The notes beneath the pieces are model-generated. The model was not told where the DNA came from. It made no database searches and saw only the letters and a list, made by a program, of their open reading frames with translations. The translations under genes and the position numbers were made by a program. Positions 17,866 through 26,411 of a stretch of DNA of 64,000 nt are shown one piece after another (the first letter of the stretch is position 1; the number at the start of each line of letters is the position of its first letter). This stretch comes from Seribacter sulfatis (lineage in GTDB: Bacteria > Verrucomicrobiota > Verrucomicrobiia > Opitutales > Seribacteraceae): NCBI RefSeq assembly GCF_964187635.1, contig NZ_CAXLMO010000038.1:1-64000 (forward strand). The letters run 5' to 3'.

Positions 17866-18875
17866 ACTTTTGCGTGCTTGGTGCTGGTGCCTGGGGGACT
17901 GCAATGGCAGTCTATCTATCCAAGTGCGGACACTCGGTCTCGTTGATTCCACGACGCGTTGAACATGCCCTTACCCTTTCTTCGGAACGAGAAAATAAAG
18001 ATTACCTGCCTGGGGTTTGTTTTGATGAGGACTTACAAATTGGATGTTCCTTACGCCCCGTTCTCATGGAGTCCGAATACCTCTTTTTTGCATGTCCATC
18101 TCATGCCCTTCGTGACACTTGTAAACAGGTACGTTTATTCCGTGAGGATTCTTGGAATTTAAAAGGTGGCATCGCACTATGCAAGGGACTGGAGCCAAAA
18201 AGTAATTTATTTGCTCATGAAGTGATTCAGGAAGAACTAGGCAATGAAATTGGTTCTGGTTATTTAACAGGACCAAGTCACGCTCATGATGTAGCTGTCA
18301 ATAAGCCCACTGCGATGGTACTTGCGATGGATTGTGAGGAGACTGAACTGATTGAACTGCAGAGTAATTTAAGTTCTAAAACAATGAGAATTTATAGATC
18401 CGAGGATCGGATCGGAGTGGCTCTGGGAAGTTGTTTGAAGAATGTATACGCCATTGCAACCGGCTTATCAGACGGACTGGGTTTAGGAGATAATGCAAGA
18501 GCCGCACTTCTCACAAGGAGTATGAATGAAATGATCAACCTCGGAATTTCACTTGGAGGTGAGAGCGAAACATTTTTTGGACTGAGTGGATTTGGTGACT
18601 TAATTGGAACTTGCATGGGCGAATGGAGCCGCAATCGAAGATTCGGACTCGCGTTAGCGAAAGGGGGTACACCGAAGGATATTATTAGAACTCAAAAAAC
18701 GGTTGTCGAGGGGTATTGGGCAACTGGATGCTTTTTTGAGAAGTGTGATTCTCAGGGTGTTGAAATGCCAATTCTTCGTGAGATTTATGGTATTTTATAT
18801 GAAGGGAAAGATCCTTATCTTGCACTGTCGGATTTAATGAGTCGTGGGCTTAAGGCTGAATCATTACGGGAATAA
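17862..18875 (+). CDS. gpsA: Glycerol-3-phosphate dehydrogenase [NAD(P)+]
   Basis: Reduces dihydroxyacetone phosphate to glycerol-3-phosphate for phospholipids. 337 residues. N-terminal dinucleotide motif GAGAWG (7-12), SLIPRR, then the catalytic Lys in GSCLKNVYAIATGLSDGLGLGDNARAALLTR and the C-terminal FGLSGFGDLIGTC. ATGA overlap with panB implies translational coupling. Confidence 0.95.
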   Translation: MNFCVLGAGAWGTAMAVYLSKCGHSVSLIPRRVEHALTLSSERENKDYLPGVCFDEDLQIGCSLRPVLMESEYLFFACPSHALRDTCKQVRLFREDSWNLKGGIALCKGLEPKSNLFAHEVIQEELGNEIGSGYLTGPSHAHDVAVNKPTAMVLAMDCEETELIELQSNLSSKTMRIYRSEDRIGVALGSCLKNVYAIATGLSDGLGLGDNARAALLTRSMNEMINLGISLGGESETFFGLSGFGDLIGTCMGEWSRNRRFGLALAKGGTPKDIIRTQKTVVEGYWATGCFFEKCDSQGVEMPILREIYGILYEGKDPYLALSDLMSRGLKAESLRE

Positions 18876-18896
18876 TCAACTTTCATTTTAATTATC

Positions 18897-19556
18897 ATGA
18901 ATACTGCGGAAGTACCGATTTTAGAAACCCCCAACAAGGAAGATCGTTTATTACTACATTCATGTTGTGCACCCTGTGAGGGGGAGGTGTTGGAAACTTT
19001 GTTGAATTCAAAAATTCAACCTACTGTATTTTTTTATAATCCTAATATTCACCCCAAAAAAGAATACGAGATCCGCAAGGCCGAGGATAAGAAATTTTGT
19101 GATAAAAAAGGGGTGGATCATATTGATGTTGATTATGATGTAAGAAATTGGTTCGAACGTATAAAGGGATTGGAATGGGAGCCAGAGCGAGGAGCACGGT
19201 GTACCGTTTGCTTTGATATGCGTTTTGAAAGGACTGCTCTCTATGCACATGAACACGGTTTTAATTTGTTTTCCAGCAGCCTGGGTATTTCACGGTGGAA
19301 GAATATGAAACAAATTAATGGTTGTGGAGAGCGGGCAGCGGCTCGCTATGAGAAGCTAGACTATTGGACTTACAACTGGAGGAAAGCCGGTGGTTCGCAG
19401 AGAATGATTGAGATTTCAAAAAGGGAAAATTTTTATCAGCAAGAATACTGCGGTTGCGTTTATTCCTTGCGGGATACTAATAAATGGAGAGTTTCTCAGG
19501 GCCGAAAAAAAGTAAATATTGGAGAAACTTATTACGGAGTGGAGCCGGGTGCTTAA
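18897..19556 (+). CDS. queH: Epoxyqueuosine reductase QueH
   Basis: Last step of queuosine synthesis in tRNA, the non-homologous alternative to QueG. 219 residues. The family signature HSCCAPC (Cys23, Cys24, Cys27) is followed by the ARCTVCFDMRFERTA motif and YCGCVYSL near the end; these cysteines ligate the iron-sulfur cluster and extra metal in QueH. Lies 21 nt after gpsA. No other queuosine gene is in the window. Confidence 0.93.
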   Translation: MNTAEVPILETPNKEDRLLLHSCCAPCEGEVLETLLNSKIQPTVFFYNPNIHPKKEYEIRKAEDKKFCDKKGVDHIDVDYDVRNWFERIKGLEWEPERGARCTVCFDMRFERTALYAHEHGFNLFSSSLGISRWKNMKQINGCGERAAARYEKLDYWTYNWRKAGGSQRMIEISKRENFYQQEYCGCVYSLRDTNKWRVSQGRKKVNIGETYYGVEPGA

Positions 19557-19574
19557 TGTTAACTTTTTATTACC

Positions 19575-20384
19575 ATGAATAATTCAACGGTTTGGAAAAC
19601 TTTGGTAGAAGAGGCGCGGGAGATTGCCTCCAAAGAAAGAATTCTGTCAAAGGTTTTGACTGAGTTTATTTTGGAAAGAGAAAGTCTAAGTGATGCTTTG
19701 GGTTGGAGATTAGCATCTCGTTTAGTCAAAAGTAGCGTGCCAGAAAGTGATATTCGTGACTTGATCAAAAAGGCTTTTGAGGAAGATATTGAAATGCTAC
19801 AAAGCGTTGAATCTGATTTAATTGCCGTTACTGAGAGGGATCCTGCCTGTAATGATTTTATCAGTCCCTTTTTATATTTTAAAGGATTTCAGGCACTGTG
19901 CTGTTATCGAGTTGCCCATTTTCTTTGGCAAAAAAATCGAAAGGATCTAGCCCTTTATTTACAAAGCTTAGTGGCGGTTGTTTATTCCGTGGATATTCAC
20001 CCTGCCGCAACCATTGGAAAAGGAATTCTACTTGATCATGCAACTGGCTTTGTGGCCGGTGAAACGACTGTTATTGAAGATAATGTATCGATTTTACACG
20101 AAGTGACTTTGGGAGGGACCGGAAAAGATCGTGGCGACCGACATCCCAAAATTAGATCCGGTGTCTTAATTGGTGCTGGAGCTAAGATTCTAGGTAATGT
20201 TGAAATTGGAGAAGGATCTAGAGTGGGGGCCAGTAGTGTAGTGCTCGATGATGTTCCTGCCCATATTTCAGTCGCCGGAGTTCCGGCCAAAGAAATTGGC
20301 ACGATTAAAAATGTATCTCCTGCCATGGGAATGGATCATAATTTATTGGAGATGCGTGAATATGAGAGCGGGGGAGGGATTTAA
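19575..20384 (+). CDS. cysE: Serine O-acetyltransferase
   Basis: Makes O-acetylserine for cysteine synthesis. 269 residues: an N-terminal helical domain (about 1-130) followed by left-handed beta-helix hexapeptide repeats (DIHPAATIGKGILLDHATG onwards, LGGTGKDRGDRHPKI, GVLIGAGAKILGNVEIGEGSRVGASSVV). The conserved active-site His lies in DHATG and another in DRHPK. It follows queH by 18 nt. The C-terminal tail ends without the usual Ile but close to it (GGGI). Confidence 0.94.
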   Translation: MNNSTVWKTLVEEAREIASKERILSKVLTEFILERESLSDALGWRLASRLVKSSVPESDIRDLIKKAFEEDIEMLQSVESDLIAVTERDPACNDFISPFLYFKGFQALCCYRVAHFLWQKNRKDLALYLQSLVAVVYSVDIHPAATIGKGILLDHATGFVAGETTVIEDNVSILHEVTLGGTGKDRGDRHPKIRSGVLIGAGAKILGNVEIGEGSRVGASSVVLDDVPAHISVAGVPAKEIGTIKNVSPAMGMDHNLLEMREYESGGGI

Positions 20385-20438
20385 TTAAAAATGTCCTTTT
20401 ATTGACGAAACTACTCCCTTCATGTACACAAAATTCTG

Positions 20439-21725
20439 ATGCTTCCAAAATCTAAACCCGAACCACCTATTTCTTCCGACAGTTCTTCAAGCACTGAGGA
20501 TCAATCAAACGAGTCCATTATTCCTGCTGATTTTGAAAACAAAGGGAAAAAGAAAGTGGAAGATCTTGAAGTAAAAGATGCGCAATTAATTTTTCACTCG
20601 ATTTGGCATGAACTCGAACAAGAGGTCGGAGTGGAGAACCTTCATTTCCCGGCTGAGATATTCTGGCTTAATGGATCCCCGGGGGCGGGAAAAGGTACTC
20701 AGACTGCGTTTATCATGGAGTTTCGTGACCTGACTGAGAAGCCAATAATCGTCAGCGAACTGTTAAACTCTCCGGAAGCACGCAAGAAGATTGATGCGGG
20801 TCTACTGGCGGGAGATCGTGAAGTTACCAAGTTGGTACTTCGCAATTTACTGGAGCCCAATTATCAGAGTGGTGCTATTGTGGATGGGTACCCAAGAACA
20901 AAGACCCAGGTTGAATGTTTGAAACTTTTTCATCGTCGGCTCACTGAATTAAGACATAAATATCTTGGTACTTTTCAAGAAGCACAATTTCCAAAACCTC
21001 GTTTTCATATCATCATGCTATTCATTGATGAAGAAGAGAGCGTCAGAAGACAATTTATTCGTGGTCAAAGGTCATTGGATCATAATGCAGAAGTGGATGC
21101 CTCCGGTGTGGGGAAAAGAAGAGAGGTCCGGAAGACCGATTTGGATGAAGCGGCAGCACATAGTCGGTACAAAACCTTTAAGGAGTCAACCTATGATTCT
21201 CTTACCACTTTGCGTGATGTATTTCATTACCATTTCATCAATGCACATGGCTCGGTTATTGAAGTTCAGCAACGGATTATTCAGGAGCTTAAATATCAAA
21301 GTTCATTGGAACTGGATGAATTAACTCATGACCAAATTTCCTCGATTCCTCTGGCTCAAAAACTTTCGTTACATGCCAGGCAACTTTTAGTACAGAGGCT
21401 TGATTCTTATCAGAAATTTCACCCGGAGCTTTTTGAACAAGTCGTTGGCTTGATCAAAAGTAAATTCATTCCTATCGTTGAGAAACATTCCATTTCTGGT
21501 TTAGCTTATATTAATTCTGAAGCTTCCGTTTTTGATGATCCACTCGCTGTAGCGATGTTAATTGATATCTTCACAGAAAGAGGTTTCACCGCTGTTGTGG
21601 ATATTCGAAGAATGGAAGTTCCTTCCCGAATTGATCCTAAAACCTATGAAATTATTAATCGGGTGAAGAAAGTCTATCGAGTAAGAATTAATTTCCCTGG
21701 TTCTACCATTCGACGAGGTTTGTAA
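20439..21725 (+). CDS. Adenylate-kinase-like nucleoside monophosphate kinase with extra N- and C-terminal regions
   Basis: 428 residues, twice the length of adenylate kinase. P-loop GSPGAGKGTQ is at 79-88; GDREVTKLVLRNLL, DGYPRTKTQ and the basic RRQFIRGQR and HSRYKTFKEST segments follow, matching the AMP-binding and lid elements. The first 45 residues are Ser/Glu-rich and probably disordered. About 130 C-terminal residues (from near LSLHARQLLVQRLDSY) form an extra domain I cannot name. True substrate unknown; a separate standard adk probably exists elsewhere. Confidence 0.78.
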   Translation: MLPKSKPEPPISSDSSSSTEDQSNESIIPADFENKGKKKVEDLEVKDAQLIFHSIWHELEQEVGVENLHFPAEIFWLNGSPGAGKGTQTAFIMEFRDLTEKPIIVSELLNSPEARKKIDAGLLAGDREVTKLVLRNLLEPNYQSGAIVDGYPRTKTQVECLKLFHRRLTELRHKYLGTFQEAQFPKPRFHIIMLFIDEEESVRRQFIRGQRSLDHNAEVDASGVGKRREVRKTDLDEAAAHSRYKTFKESTYDSLTTLRDVFHYHFINAHGSVIEVQQRIIQELKYQSSLELDELTHDQISSIPLAQKLSLHARQLLVQRLDSYQKFHPELFEQVVGLIKSKFIPIVEKHSISGLAYINSEASVFDDPLAVAMLIDIFTERGFTAVVDIRRMEVPSRIDPKTYEIINRVKKVYRVRINFPGSTIRRGL

Positions 21726-21757
21726 AAATTCCACCTAGCTATTTCTTTACTTAAATT

Positions 21758-22876
21758 ATGGATCATAGATACGAAAAATTAGCGGACACTCTAGTTTATC
21801 ACTCCACCAAGTTAAATCCTGGAGAAAAGGTATTGATTCATGCAATTGATATCCCTCAGGATATGACCTTGGCACTAATTCGTGCGACCCGAGAATGTAA
21901 GGCAATTCCTTTTGTGCAGGTTCAAAATGGACGGATTGATCGCGAGTGTATATTGGGAGGAGAGGATATTCAGTTTGAAACTTCTCTCAGTTGGGAAATG
22001 GAGAGAATGAAGAGTATGGACGCTTACATAGCGATTCGTGGATCTTTAAATGTCTTTGAAAATTCTGACCTCCCACAGGAAGATTTAAAGCGGGCAATGA
22101 AGATACTGAAACCTGTTCTTGATTGGCGTGTGCAGAAAACAAAATGGTGCGTTTTGCGTTGGCCTTCTCCCTCGATGGCACAACAAGCAAAAATGAGTAG
22201 TGAGGCATTCGAGAACTTTTATTTTGATGCCTGTTGTATGGATTATGGACGAATGAGTGAAGGTATGGTTGCTCTCGAGAATCGTATGCGAAATGCGGAT
22301 CAAGTTAAGATTGTTGGTCCGGGTACAGATTTGAAATTTTCAATTAAAGGGATCGATGCCGTAGCATGTGGAGGAACGCACAATATTCCTGACGGAGAAG
22401 TCTTTTCCTGTCCTGTTCGCGATAGTGTAGAGGGTACAATTACTTTTAATGCAGATACGATTTATCAGGGTACTTCCTTTTCAAATGTCGTTCTTCATTT
22501 TGAAAAAGGAAAAATTGTGGAATCAAGTTCATCCGCTAACTCTGAAAAATTAATCGAAATTTTAGATTCTGACGAAGGAGCTAGATTTATTGGCGAATTT
22601 GCGATCGCCTTTAATCCCATGATTCGTGAACCCATGCTTGATATTTTGTTCGATGAAAAAATTGCAGGCTCATTTCATTTCACTCCTGGACAGGCCTATG
22701 AAGAAGCTAACAATGGAAATAAATCCCAAGTTCATTGGGATATGGTAAACATTCAACGACCTGAATATGGTGGTGGTGAAATTTGGTTCGATGGTGAGAT
22801 GATTCGAAAAGATGGTGAATTTGTTCCTGTGGATTTACATAAATTAAATCCTGATTATCTTTTGCAAAATTCATAG
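21758..22876 (+). CDS. M29-family metallo-aminopeptidase
   Basis: 372 residues. The start LADTLVYHSTKLNPGEKVLIHA is typical of thermophilic-type M29 aminopeptidases (AmpS, AmpT, PepS). Expected metal ligands lie in the C-terminal half: Glu in GEFAIAFNP, Glu in DEKIAGSFHFTPG with its His, and His-x-Asp in VHWDMV. GGTHNIPDGEVFSCP is the family loop. Predicted to remove N-terminal residues with two divalent metals. Followed at 15 nt by the deaminase-family gene. Confidence 0.9.
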   Translation: MDHRYEKLADTLVYHSTKLNPGEKVLIHAIDIPQDMTLALIRATRECKAIPFVQVQNGRIDRECILGGEDIQFETSLSWEMERMKSMDAYIAIRGSLNVFENSDLPQEDLKRAMKILKPVLDWRVQKTKWCVLRWPSPSMAQQAKMSSEAFENFYFDACCMDYGRMSEGMVALENRMRNADQVKIVGPGTDLKFSIKGIDAVACGGTHNIPDGEVFSCPVRDSVEGTITFNADTIYQGTSFSNVVLHFEKGKIVESSSSANSEKLIEILDSDEGARFIGEFAIAFNPMIREPMLDILFDEKIAGSFHFTPGQAYEEANNGNKSQVHWDMVNIQRPEYGGGEIWFDGEMIRKDGEFVPVDLHKLNPDYLLQNS

Positions 22877-22891
22877 CACAATCTGACTGAA

Positions 22892-23899
22892 ATGAGCCCG
22901 CCGGCATTGAATCAATTCCTTGCCTCTTTGCCCAAAACAGAGACCCATTTACATATTGAAGGTGCTCTGCCGTGGGAACTTTTAATTGAAAAAGATCCTG
23001 CGAAGTTTAATCCGGTTCCCTTTTTTCATGAACCGAACTTTAAGTATCAGAGTTTCGAGCAGTTTGAATCTATTCTTATCGAACATGCGATGGGTTGGTT
23101 TGATTCAGCAGAAAGTTATCATGAAGCGGCAAAAGTAATTTTTTCAAAACACATACAGCAAAATGTTAAGTATGTAGAAACAAGCTTTCACGCTGGAATG
23201 ATTGAATTTTTGAAACTGCCTGGCGAAGAAATTTTAAATGCGATACTGGATGCTGTTCCAAAGGGACTTGAGGTTCGTGTTTTTCTTGGCATTAGTCGTA
23301 ATGCATATACCCCTTATTTGGGTCCCATATTGGACCAGGCGATTGGTTGGTCCAATTTGTCCGGTATTGATTTACATGGTCTTGAGTCGTTACCATTCGA
23401 GACTTGGATTTCTCCTTTTTGGAAACGTGCACAGGAGCATGGGAAAACAGTAAAGGCCCATGCGGGTGAATTTGGTCCTGCTTCCAATGTGTCACAAGCC
23501 GTTAAAGAATTAAAGGTGAAGAGAATTCAACATGGTACCCGTGCATTTGAAGATGAGGAAGTAATGCAACTCTTGGTTGATGAACAGGTTACCCTTGATA
23601 TGTGTCCCATCAGCAATGTTAAATTAAGAGTAGTGGATCGAATGGAAAACCATCCCATTAAAGATTTTATGAAGAGAGGAATTCGTTGCACTGTCAGTAC
23701 GGATGACCCTTTATCTTTTAATAATTCATTGAATGAAGAATATACTTCTTTGGTGAATCACTTATCTTTTTCTTACCAGGAAATTGCCCACTTAGTATCC
23801 AATGGCTTCGAGGTTGCCGATTTGTCCGAGGCGACTAAAAAAAGTTTTCTCAGTCAAATTAAAGAAGAAATATCCAAAATGAACAGAGTTGATGGCTGA
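22892..23899 (+). CDS. Adenosine/adenine deaminase family protein
   Basis: 335 residues. Metal-dependent amidohydrolase fold: KTETHLHIEGALP with the His-x-His pair, AHAGEF with the catalytic His and Glu, IQHGTRA, and STDDPLSF with the metal-binding Asp. This set is typical of adenosine, adenine or related deaminases; the exact nucleoside or base cannot be read from sequence. Overlaps the following pseudouridine synthase start by 8 nt. Confidence 0.85.
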   Translation: MSPPALNQFLASLPKTETHLHIEGALPWELLIEKDPAKFNPVPFFHEPNFKYQSFEQFESILIEHAMGWFDSAESYHEAAKVIFSKHIQQNVKYVETSFHAGMIEFLKLPGEEILNAILDAVPKGLEVRVFLGISRNAYTPYLGPILDQAIGWSNLSGIDLHGLESLPFETWISPFWKRAQEHGKTVKAHAGEFGPASNVSQAVKELKVKRIQHGTRAFEDEEVMQLLVDEQVTLDMCPISNVKLRVVDRMENHPIKDFMKRGIRCTVSTDDPLSFNNSLNEEYTSLVNHLSFSYQEIAHLVSNGFEVADLSEATKKSFLSQIKEEISKMNRVDG

Positions 23900-24797
23900 G
23901 GAACTTTTTATTTGCCCGGAAGGATTATCGGGAAGGGTTGATAAAATTCTTGCTCAGGTATTTCCAGATAAAAGTCGTTCGTTAATTCAAAAGGCAATTG
24001 AGGGGAAAAAAGTTAGACGACAAGAGGGGGCATTGCTTGTAGCGAAATCAAAGATCTATGCTGGAGAGGTATTGGTAATAGATCTGTCTCGAGATGACAT
24101 TATTCCGTTAGTTGCAAGAGATATCCCCCTTACTATTTTATATGAAGACGAAGAAATAGTAGTAATTAATAAAGCAAGTGGAATGGTGGTTCACCCGGGA
24201 GATGGAACGAAGGATGATACCCTTGTTCATGCATTGCTCCATCACTACCCAAATGGTTTATGCCCAGTAGGAGCACCTGAAAGACCCGGTATAGTTCACC
24301 GTTTAGATAAGGAAACAAGTGGCGTTATGGTAATCGCAAAATCAGAACGGGCTTACTATTCGTTGGTTGATCAATTTTCGCAAAGGAAGACGGATAAAGA
24401 ATATTTTGCCTTAGTTTTTGGGGAACTTCCCGAGGAGAAGGGAAGGGTGGATAAACCAATTGGCAGGCATCCCAAAAACCGGACCAGGATGGCAGTGGTT
24501 GAACACGGAAAGTCGGCATTGACTGAATGGGAAACCATTCGAACATATCAAGGACCTTTTAGTTTTTTGCGTGTTAAAATTCATACTGGTAGAACGCATC
24601 AAATCCGTGTCCATCTTTCATTTCTTGGTCATCCGTTGGCAGGTGACTCAACCTATGGAGCAAAGAATCACTCTGGATTTAATCGAGTGATGCTTCATGC
24701 GCATTGTTTGAAACTGACTCATCCTGTCAGTGCTGAACAACTTACTTTTAGAGCCGAATTACCCTTAGATTTTGAAACCTGTTTACATTTATTGTAG
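23892..24797 (+). CDS. RluA-family (RluD-like) 23S rRNA/tRNA pseudouridine synthase
   Basis: Isomerises uridine to pseudouridine. 301 residues from ATG 23892, preferred to the TTG one codon before it. An N-terminal S4 RNA-binding domain (GRVDKILAQVFPDKSRSLIQKAIEG) precedes the catalytic domain. Catalytic Asp is about 139 in GIVHRLDKETSGV, and RTHQIRVHL is near the end. Resembles RluD, but target sites cannot be predicted safely. Convergent with the LOG-family gene 47 nt on. Confidence 0.9.
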   Translation: MAEELFICPEGLSGRVDKILAQVFPDKSRSLIQKAIEGKKVRRQEGALLVAKSKIYAGEVLVIDLSRDDIIPLVARDIPLTILYEDEEIVVINKASGMVVHPGDGTKDDTLVHALLHHYPNGLCPVGAPERPGIVHRLDKETSGVMVIAKSERAYYSLVDQFSQRKTDKEYFALVFGELPEEKGRVDKPIGRHPKNRTRMAVVEHGKSALTEWETIRTYQGPFSFLRVKIHTGRTHQIRVHLSFLGHPLAGDSTYGAKNHSGFNRVMLHAHCLKLTHPVSAEQLTFRAELPLDFETCLHLL

Positions 24798-24844
24798 GGG
24801 GCGAAGGGAGATCCTGGTTTGTCAAATGGGTGGGTAATCTAGAT

Positions 24845-25660
24845 CTAACTAATTTCTTTTAGGTTTTTGGTAATGAGTGCGAATGCCTCATCCACATCAT
24901 CTACAATTTTAAATAATTCAATATCTTTGGGCGAGATAACACCCCATTTAATAAATTGTTCAAAATTGATTAGTCCTTCCCAAAATTCGCGCCCGTATAA
25001 AATAATAGGCATTTGTTTACCCAGTTTTTTGGTTTGGATTAATGTTAATGTTTCAAAAAGTTCATCCATTGTTCCAAATCCACCCGGGAAGACTACCACC
25101 GCTTTTGCGTGATAAAGAAAATAGAATTTACGTACAAAGAAATAATGAAACTCGAAGGATAATTCTGGAGTCGCATATTGATTCACGCCTTGTTCAAACG
25201 GAAGACTTATACCCAATGCGATTGATTTACCTTTGGCCTCAGTCGCACCTTTATTTGCCGCTTCCATCATGCCTGGTCCACCGCCTGAACAAACATAATA
25301 TTTATTTCCAGGCACTTCTTTAGTATCGGACCACTCTGTTAGGCGGAACGAAAGTTTTACGGCTTCATCATAGTATTTGGACAATAGGACGATACTCTCC
25401 TTCTGGGCCAGTTCCGCTTGATCCTGATCTGAAATTGTTGCTTTTGAAGAAAGGCTTTTTTTGAATAACGAAAGTTCCTCCTGTGCTTCTTCCTGAGGTT
25501 TTGAGCGAGCGGATCCAAAAAAAACGATTGAGTTCTCAACTCCCTGTTCACGCAGCCGTACTTCAGGTTCAATTAATTCACATTGTACTCGGATTGGCCG
25601 TGCTTCATGGCTATTGAGGAACTCTTTATTTGAATATGCTTTGGATAATTTTTTTGTCAT
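24845..25660 (-). CDS. LOG/TIGR00730-type Rossmann-fold protein
   Basis: 271 residues. FFGSARSKPQ near the start, CSGGGPGMMEAANKGATEA, and the family hallmark PGGFGTMDELFETLTLIQTKK are present. Some LOG proteins cleave cytokinin riboside 5'-monophosphate, and others act on nucleotides more generally; the signature is intact, but function is not fixed. The N-terminus is about 60 residues longer than minimal LOG proteins. It diverges from the duplicated leader region. Confidence 0.88.
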   Translation of the reverse strand: MTKKLSKAYSNKEFLNSHEARPIRVQCELIEPEVRLREQGVENSIVFFGSARSKPQEEAQEELSLFKKSLSSKATISDQDQAELAQKESIVLLSKYYDEAVKLSFRLTEWSDTKEVPGNKYYVCSGGGPGMMEAANKGATEAKGKSIALGISLPFEQGVNQYATPELSFEFHYFFVRKFYFLYHAKAVVVFPGGFGTMDELFETLTLIQTKKLGKQMPIILYGREFWEGLINFEQFIKWGVISPKDIELFKIVDDVDEAFALITKNLKEIS

Positions 25661-25753
25661 ATTGATAGTGTCGCGTTTTCTTCGGTAAATGAAAAGTTCA
25701 TTCAGAAAAATAAAAAATGATTTTTTACTAAAGTTGCGTGTTTAACGACCGAT

Positions 25754-25759
25754 TATAAT
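25754..25759 (+). promoter_or_regulatory. -10-like element upstream of leader 1
   Basis: TATAAT within GATTATAATAATTAG, ending 6 nt before the first leader hairpin. The second copy has CTATAGAG in the matching place (26,256-26,263). No good -35 hexamer is seen for either, so the promoter call rests on the -10 box and on its conserved position. If correct, the RNA begins almost at the hairpin. Confidence 0.35.
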
Positions 25760-25764
25760 AATTA

Positions 25765-25889
25765 GCCGCAAGGATGCAGCCTCATTTATTACTGATTCAA
25801 TCAACAGGAGGTCGATTAGAATCACAACCATAAGCAATGTCTTAGGACATTAAATTCAAATTGTTGTGATATTTATTCAAGACTATCTA
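25765..25889 (+). ncRNA. Structured leader, copy 1, with GGA-loop hairpin and long-range stem
   Basis: Three elements are seen. Hairpin 25,765-25,780 (GCCGCA-AGGA-TGCAGC, one mismatch) shows GGA in its loop. An AGGAGG lies at 25,806-25,811. An 8-bp stem pairs ATCACAAC (25,821-25,828) with GTTGTGAT (25,863-25,870) and encloses a 6-bp hairpin (AATGTC/GACATT, 25,836-25,851). A conserved CCTC just after the first hairpin could mask GAGG of AGGAGG. Segments 25,804-25,831 and 25,861-25,889 are identical to copy 2. The GTG at 25,866 lies inside the long-range stem. Confidence 0.6.
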
Positions 25890-25910
25890 GATAAAAAGGA
25901 ATTGTTAACT

Positions 25911-26153
25911 ATGAGTGACGAATCAAACCAAACTGCATCTAAATTTAACACCCAACGGGATGTGATCTCATTCCCCTCTGAAGCAGAGGACGAAGTTACC
26001 AAAGAAGAAATTGGTAAATGGGTCGATCAATTAATGGAGATGCCCGAACCTGAAATTTCCTCTTCAGTATTCGTTCATGAAGGATGTAACGAACTTGATG
26101 ATCCATTGACCTGTGTTGCAGAAAGAATTCTTTCGGAAGAAAGCTATCTGTAG
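25911..26153 (+). CDS. Small acidic protein of a duplicated family (copy 1)
   Basis: 80 residues from ATG 25911, or 95 from the in-frame GTG at 25866, which would add MIFIQDYL and a variable linker. ATG is favoured because the upstream part is conserved at every base, including wobble positions, as RNA would be. The conserved core is TKEEIGKWVDQLMEMPEP and the tail DDPLTCVAERILSEE; the N-terminal region is Ser/Thr/Asn-rich. No signal peptide, membrane segment or catalytic motif. Family unknown. A paralogue follows with the same leader. Confidence 0.65.
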   Translation: MSDESNQTASKFNTQRDVISFPSEAEDEVTKEEIGKWVDQLMEMPEPEISSSVFVHEGCNELDDPLTCVAERILSEESYL

Positions 26154-26214
26154 AATGCAATATTTTGGAAAATGAGGTATCTCATGATGAACCGACGAAA
26201 TAGGTAAGAGGTTG

Positions 26215-26245
26215 AATCAAAATCTTTTCGTTAAAGATTTTGATT
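26215..26245. other. Long perfect A/T-rich hairpin between the duplicated units
   Basis: 13-bp perfect inverted repeat (arms around ATCAAAATCTTT / AAAGATTTTGAT) with a 5-nt loop TCGTT, about 60 nt after the first small gene. No T-run follows, so it may be a transcript 3'-end or stability hairpin, or an operator overlapping the promoter of leader 2. No equivalent precedes leader 1. A smaller hairpin (ATGAG-GTAT-CTCAT) sits at 26,172-26,185. Confidence 0.45.
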
Positions 26246-26266
26246 ATACGGTCGACTATAGAGGTA

Positions 26267-26393
26267 GCTACATGGATGTAGCCTCATTAAAATTTGGTTC
26301 AATCCACAGGAGGTCGATTAGAATCACAACCATCAATTTTGCCTACTTGGCATTTTTAACAATTTTGTTGTGATATTTATTCAAGACTATCTA
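26267..26393 (+). ncRNA. Structured leader, copy 2, with CsrA-like hairpin
   Basis: Hairpin 26,267-26,282 is a perfect 6-bp stem with a TGGA loop (GCTACA-TGGA-TGTAGC), close to the known CsrA/RsmA high-affinity pattern with ACA and UGU flanking GGA. AGGAGG is at 26,308-26,313, the same 35-nt GGA-to-GGAGG offset as in copy 1. The 8-bp long-range stem pairs 26,323-26,330 with 26,367-26,374 and encloses a different inner hairpin (TGCC/GGCA, 26,340-26,352). The possible GTG start at 26,370 lies in the stem. Confidence 0.62.
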
Positions 26394-26411
26394 AAAACGG
26401 ATGAAAACTTA

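Noticed and set aside
25765..25890. Known riboswitch (c-di-GMP-I, preQ1, SAM) for the duplicated leader
   Set aside because: I tried to fit the conserved cores and could not; the GGA-loop hairpin plus AGGAGG pattern fits a protein-binding leader better.
25804..26393. Integron attC sites or mobile repeat
   Set aside because: GTTGTGAT resembles an attC core only loosely, no integrase is near, and the repeated unit includes a conserved protein-coding part.
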